The notes below the pieces were generated by a model that saw nothing but the letters and a program-made list of their open reading frames with translations, had not been told where the DNA came from and did no database searches. Position numbers and translations under genes: made by a program. Shown here one piece after another: positions 53,832-63,506 of a stretch of 64,000 nt of DNA. Position 1 is the stretch's first letter; every line of letters starts with the position of its first letter. The DNA is from an uncultured Zoogloea sp. (GTDB lineage Bacteria > Pseudomonadota > Gammaproteobacteria > Burkholderiales > Rhodocyclaceae). The stretch covers positions 4,297-68,296 of the forward strand of contig CALBTT010000184.1 in the NCBI GenBank assembly GCA_937967645.1, given 5' to 3'.

Positions 53832-54983
53832 ATGAAATCCGTCAGTCTGCTTCGACTCATTCCTCTGCTCGGCCTGGGGGCGGTGCTTGCCGCCTGCACC
53901 CAGGCCGAGGCACCTCCCCCTCCGCCGGAGGCCGCCCTGGTCTCCACCACCCGCGTGGTGAGCGGCCCCGTCCGTCTGGAGGACGAACTCCCCGGCCGGG
54001 TCGCAGCCATGCGCAGCGCCGAGATCCGTCCCCAGGTGGGCGGTATCGTACAGAAGCGGCTCTTCGAACAAGGCGCCGAAGTCCGCGAGGGACAGCCCCT
54101 GTTCCAGATCAACCCCGCGCCCTTCAAGGCCGAGGTGGATAGTGCCGAGGCCGCCCTCAAGCGGGCGATGACTGCCCTCGAGCGTGCCAGGCTGCAGGTC
54201 GAGCGCCTCGAACCCCTGGTCGAAGCCGATGCGGTGAGCCGCCAGCTGTACGACGACGCGGTGTCCCAGCGCAACCAGGCCGCGGCAGACGTGGCCCAGG
54301 CCCGCGCGACGCTGGCGCGGCGGCAGCTCGACCTGGGCTTTGCCACCATCCGCGCCCCCATCTCCGGGCGAATCGGCGAGGAGATGGTGACGGAGGGCGC
54401 CCTGGTGAACACCCTGGACACGACCCCCATGGCGCGCATCCAGCAGATCGACCAGGTCTACGTGGACGTGCGCCAGCCTGCCTCCATGCTCGAGACCCTG
54501 CGCAAGTCGGCGGGTCGCCCCAGCGCCGCGGATGGCCGGGCGGCGATCCTGGATGCCCAGGGCAAGCCCTATCCGGTCAAGGCGGAGATCCTGTTCTCGG
54601 GGATCAACGTGGACGCCGGCACCGGCGACGTGGTGCTGCGGATCCGTGTCGAGAACACTGGCCGGCACCTGCTGCCCGGTATGTATGTACGCGCCCGGGT
54701 GCCGCAGGGCGGGGCGACCGAAGGCATCCTCGTGCCCCAGCAGGCGATCGTCCGGACCGCCGACGGCCTGAGCCGCGTGTGGGTCATCGACGGAGACGGC
54801 AAGGCACGCCAGCTCGCCGTTCAACTCGGCAAGGTGGTGGACGGCCACTACCTCGTGTCGAGCGGCCTGAAGGCGGGCGACAAGTTGGTCGTGGAAGGCC
54901 TGGACCGCCTCAAGGACGGGGACGGCGTCACCGAGCAGGCCTGGAAGGGCATGCCCCAGCCGGCCGCCCAGGCCGCCCGCTGA
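53832..54983 (+). CDS. RND efflux periplasmic adaptor (MFP) lipoprotein
   Basis: 383 residues, lipoprotein signal ending VLAAC (Cys21), then lipoyl, hairpin and beta-barrel domains of AcrA/MexA/AdeA type (GGIVQKRLFEQGAEVREGQP, DLGFATIRAPISGRIGEEMV). Bridges pump and outer membrane channel. Cotranscribed with the pump. Confidence 0.93.
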   Translation: MKSVSLLRLIPLLGLGAVLAACTQAEAPPPPPEAALVSTTRVVSGPVRLEDELPGRVAAMRSAEIRPQVGGIVQKRLFEQGAEVREGQPLFQINPAPFKAEVDSAEAALKRAMTALERARLQVERLEPLVEADAVSRQLYDDAVSQRNQAAADVAQARATLARRQLDLGFATIRAPISGRIGEEMVTEGALVNTLDTTPMARIQQIDQVYVDVRQPASMLETLRKSAGRPSAADGRAAILDAQGKPYPVKAEILFSGINVDAGTGDVVLRIRVENTGRHLLPGMYVRARVPQGGATEGILVPQQAIVRTADGLSRVWVIDGDGKARQLAVQLGKVVDGHYLVSSGLKAGDKLVVEGLDRLKDGDGVTEQAWKGMPQPAAQAAR

Positions 54984-54997
54984 GAGAGGCGTCGATC

Positions 54998-57900
54998 ATG
55001 CCCGCCTTCTTCATCAACCGCCCCGTGTTCGCATGGGTCGTGGCCCTCTTCATCATCCTGCTCGGCCTCATCGCGATTCCGCAGCTGCCGATCGCCCGCT
55101 ACCCCACCGTGGCCCCGCCGACGGTGAGCATCTACGCGGCCTACCCCGGGGCCACGCCCCAGACCATGAACGACGCGGTGGTCGGCCTCATCGAACGGGA
55201 GCTGTCGAGCGTCAAGAACCTGCTCTACTTCGAATCCGCGACCGACACCTCGGGCAGCGCGGAGATCCGCATCACCTTCAAGCCCGGCACCCACCCGGAA
55301 CTGGCCCAGGTGGACGTGCAGAACCGCATCAAGACCGTGGAGCCGCGGCTGCCGGCGGTGGTCCGCCAGAACGGGCTCAAGTTCGAGTCGGCGGCCTCCT
55401 CCTTCCTGATGATCGTCGGTCTCAAGGCCACCAACGGGCAGTACGACGAGGTGGCCCTCAGCGACTACCTCGCCCGCAACGTGATCGAGGAGCTGCGCCG
55501 CATCGAAGGTGTCGGGCGGGTCCAGCTGTTCGGCTCGGAGCGCGCCATGCGCATCTGGGTGGATCCGGCCAGGCTGCTCTCCTACCAGCTCTCGATGGGC
55601 GACCTGAGCGATGCGATCGTCCGCCAGAACGCCCAGATCGCGCCGGGACGCGTCGGCGGTGCGCCGACGGTGGCCGGCCAGCGCGTGACGGTTCCGGTGA
55701 CGGTTCAGGGGCAGTTGCAAACCCCTGAACAATTCGCCGCGATCGTGCTGAAGGCGAGCCCCGACGGCTCCAAGGTGGTGCTCGGCGACGTCGCCCGTGT
55801 AGAACTGGGCGCGCAGACCTATGCCGAGTCCATCCGCGAGAACGGACAGCCCGGCTCGGCGCTGGGCGTGCAGCTGGCCCCGGGGGCCAACGCGGTGCGC
55901 ACCGCCGCGGCAGTGCGGGCGCGGCTGGCGGAGCTGTCTGCCTCCATGCCCAGCGGGATCAGCTACTCGGTGCCCTTCGACACCGCCCCCTTCGTGCAGA
56001 TCTCCATCGAGCAGGTGGCCAAGACCTTGCTGGAGGCGATGGTGCTGGTGTTCCTGGTCATGTACCTGTTCCTGCAGAACATCCGCTACACGCTGATCCC
56101 CGCGATCGTCGCGCCGATCGCCCTGCTCGGCACCTTTGCGGTGATGCTGGTGACGGGCTTCTCGATCAACGTGCTGACCATGTTCGGCATGGTGCTGGCG
56201 ATCGGCATCATCGTGGATGACGCCATCGTGGTGGTGGAGAACGTCGAGCGGCTGATGGTGCAGGAGCGCCTGTCGCCCCGGGAGGCGACACTCAAGGCCA
56301 TGAAGGAGATCACCGGCGCGGTGGTCGGCATCACCCTGGTGCTGATCGCCGTATTCATCCCGATGGCCTTCGCCAGCGGCTCCGTGGGGGTCATCTACCG
56401 CCAGTTCTCCCTGTCGATGGCGGTGGCCATCCTGTTCTCGGCCTTCCTGGCACTCAGCCTGACACCTGCCCTGTGCGCCACCCTGCTCAAGCCGGTGGCC
56501 GGGCATGCCCACGCCGGGGGCTTCTTCGGCGCCTTCAACCGGGGCTTCAACCGCATGACGGCCCGCTACGGCAGTGGCGTGCAGGGTCTGGTCAGACGGA
56601 GCGGCCGGGTCATGGCGGTGTTCGCCGTGCTGGTGGCCGTGCTGGCGGTCGGCCTGGCCCGTCTGCCGTCCGCCTTTCTGCCTGAGGAAGACCAAGGCTA
56701 TTTCATGACCTCGATCCAGCTGCCCTCGGACGCCACCACCGAGCGCACCCTGGAGGTGGTGAAGACCTTCGAAGACCATGCGGCAACCCGCCCGGGCATC
56801 ACCTCGACCCAGTCCGTCCTCGGCTTCAGCTTCTCCGGGTCCGGCCCCAACGCGGGCATCATCTTCTCCAACCTGAAGGGCTGGGACGAGCGCGACGGCG
56901 CCACTGCCCAGGAGGAAGTGGCCCTGGCCCAGAATGCGATGGCGCACACGCCGGAAGGCATGGTGATGAACCTGATGCCACCGGCCATCGAGGAGCTGGG
57001 CACCTCGTCCGGCTTCAGCATGCGCCTCCAGGACAGGGCCAACCAGGGCTTCGGCGCCCTGATGAAGGCCCAGGAAGCCCTGCTGGCGATGGCCGCGCAG
57101 GATCCGGCCATCGCGATGGCCTACCCGGAAGGACTCGCCCCCGGCACCAATGTCCGGCTCGACATCGACCGGCAGAAGGCCGAGGCACTGGGCGTGTCCT
57201 TCGCCAGCATCAGCGACACCCTCAGCACCGCCATGGGCTCCCTCTACGTCAATGACTTCCCCAACGCGGGGCGCATGCAGCAGGTGATCATCCAGGCCGA
57301 CGCCCGGGCGCGCATGCAGGTGGACGACATTCTCAAGCTGTACGTCCGCAACAACGTGGGCGGCATGGTCCCCCTCGGCGAGGTGGTGACGCCCGTATGG
57401 ACCGACGCGCCCCTGCAGATGGTGCGCTACAAGGGTTACCCGGCGGTCCGCATCGCCGGCAGCGCCGCGCCGGGGGTCTCGAGCGGCGAGGCGATGGCCG
57501 CCATGGAAGCCCTGGTCGGCCGGCTGCCGCCAGGATTCGCGGTCGAGTGGACCGGGCAATCCCTCCAGGAACGCGAGTCCGCCGCCCAGGCGCCGATGCT
57601 GATGGCCCTGTCCACCCTGGTGGTCTTCCTGGTCCTGGCGGCACTCTACGAGAGCTGGGCGATCCCCCTCTCGGTGATGCTGGTCGTGCCGCTGGGGCTG
57701 ATCGGGGCGGTGCTGGCGGTGAGCCTGCGCGGCATGCCCAACGACGTGTTCTTCAAGGTCGGGATGATCACCGTGATCGGCCTGTCCGCCAAGAACGCGA
57801 TCCTGATCATCGAGTTTGCCAAGCAACTGCGCGAACAGGGCATGAGCCTGATGGACGCCGCCGTGGAGGCTTCGCGGCTCCGCCTGCGCCCGATCCTGAT

Positions 57901-58126
57901 GACCTCCCTGGCCTTTGCGCTGGGCGTGGTACCCCTGATGCTGGCCAGCGGCGCCAGTGCCGAGACCCAGCACGCCATCGGCACCGGCGTGTTCGGCGGA
58001 ATGGTCACCGCGACGCTGCTGGCGGTGTTCTTCGTTCCTGTCTTCTTTGTCTTTGTCCTGGGATTCCAGGCACGTCTGCGGGGACGCCCCGGCGGCATGC
58101 CCCGGACCAACCCTGGAGAGAACTGA
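54998..58126 (+). CDS. RND (HAE1) efflux pump inner-membrane transporter
   Basis: 1042 residues, AcrB/MexB/AdeB family, twelve helices. It starts MPAFFINRPVFAWVVALFII; the proton relay Asp-Asp pair is in GIIVDDAIVVVENVER. Exports hydrophobic drugs or solvents. In this aromatic-degradation setting, solvent efflux is a fair guess. 14 bases after the adaptor. Confidence 0.95.
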   Translation: MPAFFINRPVFAWVVALFIILLGLIAIPQLPIARYPTVAPPTVSIYAAYPGATPQTMNDAVVGLIERELSSVKNLLYFESATDTSGSAEIRITFKPGTHPELAQVDVQNRIKTVEPRLPAVVRQNGLKFESAASSFLMIVGLKATNGQYDEVALSDYLARNVIEELRRIEGVGRVQLFGSERAMRIWVDPARLLSYQLSMGDLSDAIVRQNAQIAPGRVGGAPTVAGQRVTVPVTVQGQLQTPEQFAAIVLKASPDGSKVVLGDVARVELGAQTYAESIRENGQPGSALGVQLAPGANAVRTAAAVRARLAELSASMPSGISYSVPFDTAPFVQISIEQVAKTLLEAMVLVFLVMYLFLQNIRYTLIPAIVAPIALLGTFAVMLVTGFSINVLTMFGMVLAIGIIVDDAIVVVENVERLMVQERLSPREATLKAMKEITGAVVGITLVLIAVFIPMAFASGSVGVIYRQFSLSMAVAILFSAFLALSLTPALCATLLKPVAGHAHAGGFFGAFNRGFNRMTARYGSGVQGLVRRSGRVMAVFAVLVAVLAVGLARLPSAFLPEEDQGYFMTSIQLPSDATTERTLEVVKTFEDHAATRPGITSTQSVLGFSFSGSGPNAGIIFSNLKGWDERDGATAQEEVALAQNAMAHTPEGMVMNLMPPAIEELGTSSGFSMRLQDRANQGFGALMKAQEALLAMAAQDPAIAMAYPEGLAPGTNVRLDIDRQKAEALGVSFASISDTLSTAMGSLYVNDFPNAGRMQQVIIQADARARMQVDDILKLYVRNNVGGMVPLGEVVTPVWTDAPLQMVRYKGYPAVRIAGSAAPGVSSGEAMAAMEALVGRLPPGFAVEWTGQSLQERESAAQAPMLMALSTLVVFLVLAALYESWAIPLSVMLVVPLGLIGAVLAVSLRGMPNDVFFKVGMITVIGLSAKNAILIIEFAKQLREQGMSLMDAAVEASRLRLRPILMTSLAFALGVVPLMLASGASAETQHAIGTGVFGGMVTATLLAVFFVPVFFVFVLGFQARLRGRPGGMPRTNPGEN

Positions 58127-58129
58127 ACC

Positions 58130-59536
58130 ATGCGGATCATTCCTGTTTCCCTGGCCTTTCTGCTGAGCGCCTGCGCCCTCACGCCGCCACTCGCAAGCCC
58201 GGATCCGGCGCTGCCGGTGGCCTATGCCGACAGCCCCGACGCGGCCGGCAACGCCGCCGACCTGGGCTGGCGGCAGATGTTCGGCGACCCGCGTCTGCAG
58301 CGCCTGGTCACCATCGCCCTCGACAACAACCGGGACCTGCGTATCGCCCTGCTCAACGTGGACGCGGTGCGCGCCCAGTACGGCATTGAACGGAGCGCCC
58401 TGTTGCCTCAGGTGGATGCCCGCCTCAGCGGTGGGAGGGAACGAACGGCCGCCAGCGGGGCGAGCGCCGCCAGCCTGCAGGGCACCCATGCGGCCGGCCT
58501 GGCCATCAGCGCCTTCGAGATCGATCTGTTCGGCCGGGTCAGGGCCCTCTCGGACGCGGCACTGGCGCGCTACCTGGCCAGCGCCGAGGCGGCCCGTGCG
58601 GCCCGCATCAGCCTGATCGCCGCGGTGGCAGACGCCTACCTGGAAGAACGCCTGGCGATCGAGCAGCTGCGCCTCACCGAGACCACGCTTGCCGACTGGC
58701 GCCAATCCCTGGACCTGGCGCGCCTGCTGAAGGATGCCAAACAGAACAGCGGGCTCGATGTGGCCCAGGCGGAGGGTCAGGTGGCCTTGGCCGAAGCCGA
58801 CCTGGAGGGCCGGAAACGGGATCTCAAACAGGCCCGCAATGCGCTCGCCCTCCTCCTCGGCACCACAGTGCCGGCCGGCCTGCCTGGGGGCCTGCCTGAG
58901 GGTCTGCGCCTGGACAAACAGCCCGTGCTGACCTCGCTGCCGGCCGGGCTGCCTTCGGACCTGCTGTTGCGCCGGCCGGACATCCTCCAGGCAGAGCAGG
59001 CCCTGCGCGCAGCCAATGCGGATGTGGGCGCCGCCCGGGCGGCTTTCTTCCCGCGCCTGGCCCTCACCGCCACTCTGGGCTATGCCAGCCCGGCACTCGG
59101 GAGCCTGTTCCAGGGCGGTCAGCTGGCCTGGGGCTTCACCCCCCAGCTGATCCAGCCGCTGTTCGACAACGGCCGCCTGGAGTCCGGCCTGGATCTGGCC
59201 CGGGCCCGCCGCTCCACGGCAGTGGCCGAGTACGAGAAGTCCATTCAGACCGCGTTCAGGGAGGTGGCCGACGGCCTGGCGGCCCAGGCCACCCTGAGCC
59301 GCCAGATCGAAGCCCAGCAGCGCGCCGTCTCCAGCGCCGAACGGCGGCGCGAGCTGTCCAGCCTGCGCTACCGGGCCGGGCAGGACAGCCGGCTGGAACT
59401 GCTGGACGCCCAGCGCCAGGCTTATGCCGCCCAGCAGAACCTGCTCGGCCTGCAACGCCTGGCCTTCAAGAGCGCCGTGTCACTCTACAAGGCCCTCGGC
59501 GGCGGACTGCAGGAGACCACGCCAGCCGCGACCTGA
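58130..59536 (+). CDS. OprM/NodT-type outer-membrane efflux lipoprotein
   Basis: 468 residues, lipoprotein signal ending LLSAC (Cys15). Two outer-membrane-factor repeats (DLFGRVRALSDAALARYLAS and QPLFDNGRLESGLDLARAR). Forms the exit duct of the pump. Three bases after the pump gene. Confidence 0.93.
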   Translation: MRIIPVSLAFLLSACALTPPLASPDPALPVAYADSPDAAGNAADLGWRQMFGDPRLQRLVTIALDNNRDLRIALLNVDAVRAQYGIERSALLPQVDARLSGGRERTAASGASAASLQGTHAAGLAISAFEIDLFGRVRALSDAALARYLASAEAARAARISLIAAVADAYLEERLAIEQLRLTETTLADWRQSLDLARLLKDAKQNSGLDVAQAEGQVALAEADLEGRKRDLKQARNALALLLGTTVPAGLPGGLPEGLRLDKQPVLTSLPAGLPSDLLLRRPDILQAEQALRAANADVGAARAAFFPRLALTATLGYASPALGSLFQGGQLAWGFTPQLIQPLFDNGRLESGLDLARARRSTAVAEYEKSIQTAFREVADGLAAQATLSRQIEAQQRAVSSAERRRELSSLRYRAGQDSRLELLDAQRQAYAAQQNLLGLQRLAFKSAVSLYKALGGGLQETTPAAT

Positions 59537-59556
59537 CGGGGGCACCCGCCCCCCGT
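59536..59556. terminator. Hairpin between the RND operon and the binding-protein gene
   Basis: ACGGGGG and CCCCCGT pair around a 7-base loop between the convergent genes. No T run is present, so termination is uncertain. Confidence 0.4.
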
Positions 59557-59561
59557 GGTGC

Positions 59562-60707
59562 TTACTTCACCAGCTTCCACTTGCCCGACGCCACCTCGAT
59601 CAGCACGGCGGACTTGGGATCGTAGCCACCGTGGTCTTCGGCGCTCATGGTGTAGGTGCCGTTGGCGCCGACCACCTTGGTGGTCTTCTCCAGCGCATTG
59701 CGCACCGCCTCGCGGAACTCGGGGGTGCCCGGCTTGGCGGTCTTGAGGGCGGTGGTGAGGGCGCCCTCGAGGATCAGCCAGCCATCCCACGAGGCGCCGG
59801 CGAAGCTGGAACGGGCCTCGGCGCCGTACTTGGCCTCGAGGGCTTTGTCGAAAGCCAGACCGGCCTGCTTGTTGGGGTGGCCGTCGGGCAGCTGCTCGGC
59901 CACCACCACCGGCGCCACGGCCAGGCGGGCACCTTCGATGGCCTTGCCGCCGACCCGCAGGAACTCCTTGTTGGCCACCGCGTGGGAGTGGTAGATCGGG
60001 CCGGTGTAGCTGCGTTCGCGCAGGGTGGTGTGGGGCATCACGGCAGGGGTGCCCGAGCCGCCGACGAACACCGCGTCGGGCTTGGCGGAGACGATCTTGA
60101 GGGCCTGGGCGGTGACGCTGTTGTCGGTGCGGCCAAAGCGCTCGGTGGCGACGATCTTGATGCCGGCGGCCTCGGTGGTCTTGGTCAGGGCCTTCAGCAG
60201 CAGCTCGCCCCAGGAGTCGGAGAAGCCGATGAAAGCGACCGTCTTGACGCCCTTCTCCTTCATGTCGGCCACCACGCGGCCGACCATCACATCGGCCAGG
60301 GGCTCGACGCGGAAGGCCCACTTGAGCTTGTCCGGGGCCGGCACGATGGGCGCCTGGGACAGCAGCGCCACCTTCTTCTCGTTGGCCACGTCGGCCATCG
60401 CCAGCCCGGAGGTGATCAGGTTGGGCCCGAAAAGCACGTCCACATTGTCTTCGCCGCTGAGCTTGCGGGCGTTCTTGACCGCATTGGTGGGGTCGGTGCC
60501 GTCGTCGAGGACGATGTAGTTGATCTTTTCCTTGCCGAGCGTCTTTGGCATCAGCTCGATGGACTTGCGGGTCTCCAGGCCGAGGGAGGCGGCCGGGCCG
60601 GTGAGGGAGAAGACCACGCCGATGTTGATGTCGGCCAGGGCCTGACCGGCCGCCAGGGCGAGGACGGCGGTGGCAAGGATCTTCTTGCAGGGGTGCTTCA
60701 GTTTCAT
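59562..60707 (-). CDS. Orphan ABC branched-chain/aromatic-type substrate-binding protein
   Basis: 381 residues. Signal peptide ending ALA (about 1-25), then the LivK-like fold (INIGVVFSLTGPAASLGLET, QAPIVPAPDKLKWAFR). No LivHMGF genes are nearby. It follows the monooxygenase on the same strand by 48 bases, so it is probably coexpressed and binds the same or a related aromatic substrate. Confidence 0.88.
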   Translation of the reverse strand: MKLKHPCKKILATAVLALAAGQALADINIGVVFSLTGPAASLGLETRKSIELMPKTLGKEKINYIVLDDGTDPTNAVKNARKLSGEDNVDVLFGPNLITSGLAMADVANEKKVALLSQAPIVPAPDKLKWAFRVEPLADVMVGRVVADMKEKGVKTVAFIGFSDSWGELLLKALTKTTEAAGIKIVATERFGRTDNSVTAQALKIVSAKPDAVFVGGSGTPAVMPHTTLRERSYTGPIYHSHAVANKEFLRVGGKAIEGARLAVAPVVVAEQLPDGHPNKQAGLAFDKALEAKYGAEARSSFAGASWDGWLILEGALTTALKTAKPGTPEFREAVRNALEKTTKVVGANGTYTMSAEDHGGYDPKSAVLIEVASGKWKLVK

Positions 60708-60755
60708 GATGTCTCCTCGTTTTATCTACTGCTGGGGTAAGCGGAAAATCCGGTA

Positions 60756-62513
60756 TCAGAGTGTGGTGTCGAGCAGCGTGCCGAGGGCGGCCACCAGTTG
60801 CCGGCGGGCTTCGCCGGCATCATGCACGGCGGCATTGTGGCGCCACGCCACGTAGCCGTCGGGGCGCACCAGGATGGCGCCGGCTTCGTCGACTTCACGG
60901 ATGCGCTGCCAGGCGCAATAAGGGTCGGCGCTGCCGGGCTCGCCGGTGACCACCGTGCGCAGCCACGGCAGGCCCAGCGCCTCGGCGGCCTGCCGCCAGG
61001 CCTGGCCGGACAGGCCGGTGAGCAGCGTGAACATGCCCTTGCCGGTCACGTCGAGGGTCGACACGCGCAGGCCACGGCGGTCCACCAGCCAGGCGTGGGG
61101 CAGCTTGGCCCCGGGCCGGGTGGTGGGCTGCAGGTAGAGCTGCGGATCGCGCCGCCACACCTCTTCTCCGGCGTCCGGGTCGGGCAGCACGGCAGCCGAA
61201 GTGTAGCGCTGGTTCATCTCCACGCCCTGGGCGTTGAATTCGGTGTTCTTCAGCTCGAGGGCAGCCTGCACCGCCTGGCGCGCCGCCACGCCTTCGGGGC
61301 CGGGGTCCTTGAAGCGGGCGATGCCGGCCGCCACCGGGTTGTCGGCGCCCTCGACCCGGAAGGCTGCCTTGAGCGGTGCGTAGTCCATGCGCGACTGGTT
61401 GGCGCGGACCACGATCTGGCGCCCCACCGGCGCGCGCTCGAGGCTGTAGCTGTCGAGCAGCCCCGGGCCGGCGTGCCCCTTGATGACGTAAGCGAGCTTC
61501 CAGGCCAGGTTGAAGGCGTCCTGCACGCAGGTGTTCAGGCCCAGGCCGCTGGACGGCGGGTGGCGATGCACGGCGTCGCCGCCGCAGAAGACCCGGCCAC
61601 GGGAATACTCGGTGGCGTAGGCCTGGTTGACGTACCACACCGAGGTGCGCTCGATCTCCACCTCCAGCGCCGGATCGCCGACCAGGGTGCGGATGCGTTC
61701 GAGCAGCAACTCGGGGTTCAGGTCCGGATCACCCTTGGAGATGTCGAAGCCCCAGCCGGCGATCCAGCGGTCCCACGGACGCACCGCGCGCAGCAGGCCC
61801 ATGCCGATCTCGCCGAAGCTGGCCGCCGGGGTGACGATCCAGTGCAGGATGCTCGGCCGGTGGGCCACGTAGCGGGACAGGTCGGCCTTGAAGATCACAT
61901 ACACGGTACCGGCCCGCGCCATATGGCCTTCGATGGGCAGGCCGATGTCCTCGGCGACCTTCGACTTGGCGCCGTCGGCCCCCACCAGATAGCGGGCACG
62001 CAAGCTGTACTCGCGGCCGCTGGCGCGCTCGCGGAGCTGCACCGTGACGCCTTCGGCGTCCTGGCTGTGGGACAGGTATTCGGTGTTGAAGCTGAAACTG
62101 GCGCCCCGCTCCGCGGCGTTCTTGAAGATGACCGGCTCGATCAGCGGCTGGGGAATGTCCTGCAGGCCGCAGGGGCTGCCCTGCAGGTAATCGCCCTTGC
62201 GTTCGTCGCCGGTGCCCCAGGTGCGCTGGCGCACCAGTTCCTCACCGGCCAGGCTGGTGGTGAACAAGGTGTCACCCATCTGCTCCCAGGGGGTGGCGTA
62301 CTTGATCGCCTCGTCCTCGATGCCCAGGTCGCGCAGCACTTCCATGGTGCGCTGGTTGGTGATGTGGGCACGGGGGGTGTCGGCCAGCCAGTTGCTGCGC
62401 GACACCATGTGGGCACGCACGCCATAGGTCGCCAGCGCCAGCGCCGTGGCGCCGCCGGTGGGGCCGGAGCCGATGATCAGCACATCGGTGTCGAATTGAG
62501 CGGAATGGCTCAC
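60756..62513 (-). CDS. TfdB/PheA-like flavin phenol monooxygenase
   Basis: 585 residues: FAD motif IGSGPTGG (14-21), NADPH/FAD loop in RAHITNQRTMEVLRDLGIED, GDAVHRHPPSSGLGLNTCVQ (FAD), and the thioredoxin-like C-terminal domain. It closely resembles 2,4-dichlorophenol 6-monooxygenase (TfdB) and so would make a catechol from a substituted phenol. Start is GTG 62513 with GAGGAGA upstream. Divergent from GntR. Confidence 0.9.
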   Translation of the reverse strand: MSHSAQFDTDVLIIGSGPTGGATALALATYGVRAHMVSRSNWLADTPRAHITNQRTMEVLRDLGIEDEAIKYATPWEQMGDTLFTTSLAGEELVRQRTWGTGDERKGDYLQGSPCGLQDIPQPLIEPVIFKNAAERGASFSFNTEYLSHSQDAEGVTVQLRERASGREYSLRARYLVGADGAKSKVAEDIGLPIEGHMARAGTVYVIFKADLSRYVAHRPSILHWIVTPAASFGEIGMGLLRAVRPWDRWIAGWGFDISKGDPDLNPELLLERIRTLVGDPALEVEIERTSVWYVNQAYATEYSRGRVFCGGDAVHRHPPSSGLGLNTCVQDAFNLAWKLAYVIKGHAGPGLLDSYSLERAPVGRQIVVRANQSRMDYAPLKAAFRVEGADNPVAAGIARFKDPGPEGVAARQAVQAALELKNTEFNAQGVEMNQRYTSAAVLPDPDAGEEVWRRDPQLYLQPTTRPGAKLPHAWLVDRRGLRVSTLDVTGKGMFTLLTGLSGQAWRQAAEALGLPWLRTVVTGEPGSADPYCAWQRIREVDEAGAILVRPDGYVAWRHNAAVHDAGEARRQLVAALGTLLDTTL

Positions 62514-62694
62514 TGCAAGGTCTCCTCGCCGCTTCCGGGGGCGGCCGTGATGGGTGGGATGCGGGTTCGGGCGGCAGCGCGCACGTGCCACTGCCCACGT
62601 GGCACTGCGTACCTGCCGCTGCAGGCCAGCCAGCTCACACCGGATGGTGAGCCGCACGGATTGGCAAACCTGCGTCGAGCGCCACTCTACATTT

Positions 62695-62714
62695 CTTACA
62701 TGCTAGCATGCAAG
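62695..62714. promoter_or_regulatory. 20-base palindrome, candidate GntR operator
   Basis: CTTACATGCTAGCATGCAAG is symmetric at 18 of 20 positions. It lies in the 319-base gap between the monooxygenase (minus) and the GntR gene (plus), 119 bases from the GntR start. The rest of the gap shows no gene. Confidence 0.75.
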
Positions 62715-62832
62715 CTATTGATGCACGCCTTTCCGGACGCATCCCCACGCGCCCCCGCACTCGGCCAGATGGCCTGGCGGAGAGTGCTACCATGCGCCGG
62801 AAACCCCGCTTCACCCCTCGACCCGCTTTGCC

Positions 62833-63486
62833 ATGGCCAAGAAGAACCATCTGTACCAGGAGATCCTGCAGCGCCTGTTCCGCCGCCAGTACCGCTTTGG
62901 CGACCGTATCCTCGTCAAGGAGATCGGTGAAGAGATGGGCGTCAGCCGGCACCCGATCATGACCGCCCTGTACAAGCTGCAGGAGCGCGGCTTTGTGACC
63001 ATCACTGCCCAGGTGGGCTGCGAGGTGGTCACCCCGACGCCGGAATCGATCCAGGACTTCTACCGCATGTTCGCCCTCACCGAGGGCCTCATCGCCGAGC
63101 TCGCCGCACGCCGCGCGAGCATTGCCGAGATCACCCGGCTACGCCTGATCAACGCCCAGATCGAAGCCCTCAACCCGGCCGATCCGGCCAATGCGGATGC
63201 CTACCGCCAGCTCAACGTGGCCTTCCACACGGCGCTGCACGCCATGGCCCAGTCGCCGCTGGTGTGCGGCCGCCAGCTGGCCAACTTTGAACTGTCGGAT
63301 TTCTTCATCGTGCAGACCTGCGGCTTCGGCGCCCATCTGGATCATGTGGCGGGCGAACACCAGGCGGTGATCGAGGCCATCACCGCACGTCAGCCGGAAC
63401 AGGCCAATGCGGCGGCCCGGGCGCATATCGAAAGCGTGTCGCGCACCGTCGCCACGGCCCTCGACGTGCAGAGCGCCGCCACCTGA
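62833..63486 (+). CDS. GntR-family regulator (FCD type)
   Basis: 217 residues: winged-helix 1-70 (LVKEIGEEMGVSRHPIMTAL) and FCD ligand domain (80-205; metal-binding His in NVAFHTALHAMAQ and GEHQAVIEAI). Controls the divergent monooxygenase and binding-protein genes, by position and the palindrome. No clear ribosome site. Confidence 0.88.
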   Translation: MAKKNHLYQEILQRLFRRQYRFGDRILVKEIGEEMGVSRHPIMTALYKLQERGFVTITAQVGCEVVTPTPESIQDFYRMFALTEGLIAELAARRASIAEITRLRLINAQIEALNPADPANADAYRQLNVAFHTALHAMAQSPLVCGRQLANFELSDFFIVQTCGFGAHLDHVAGEHQAVIEAITARQPEQANAAARAHIESVSRTVATALDVQSAAT

Positions 63487-63506
63487 ACCCTTCCAGGGAG
63501 AACAAC

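Noticed and set aside
54848..59455. 1535-codon open frame on the minus strand opposite the RND operon
   Set aside because: It is fully antisense to three clear efflux genes; His/Gln/Gly-rich composition is what high-GC third positions give in the opposite frame.
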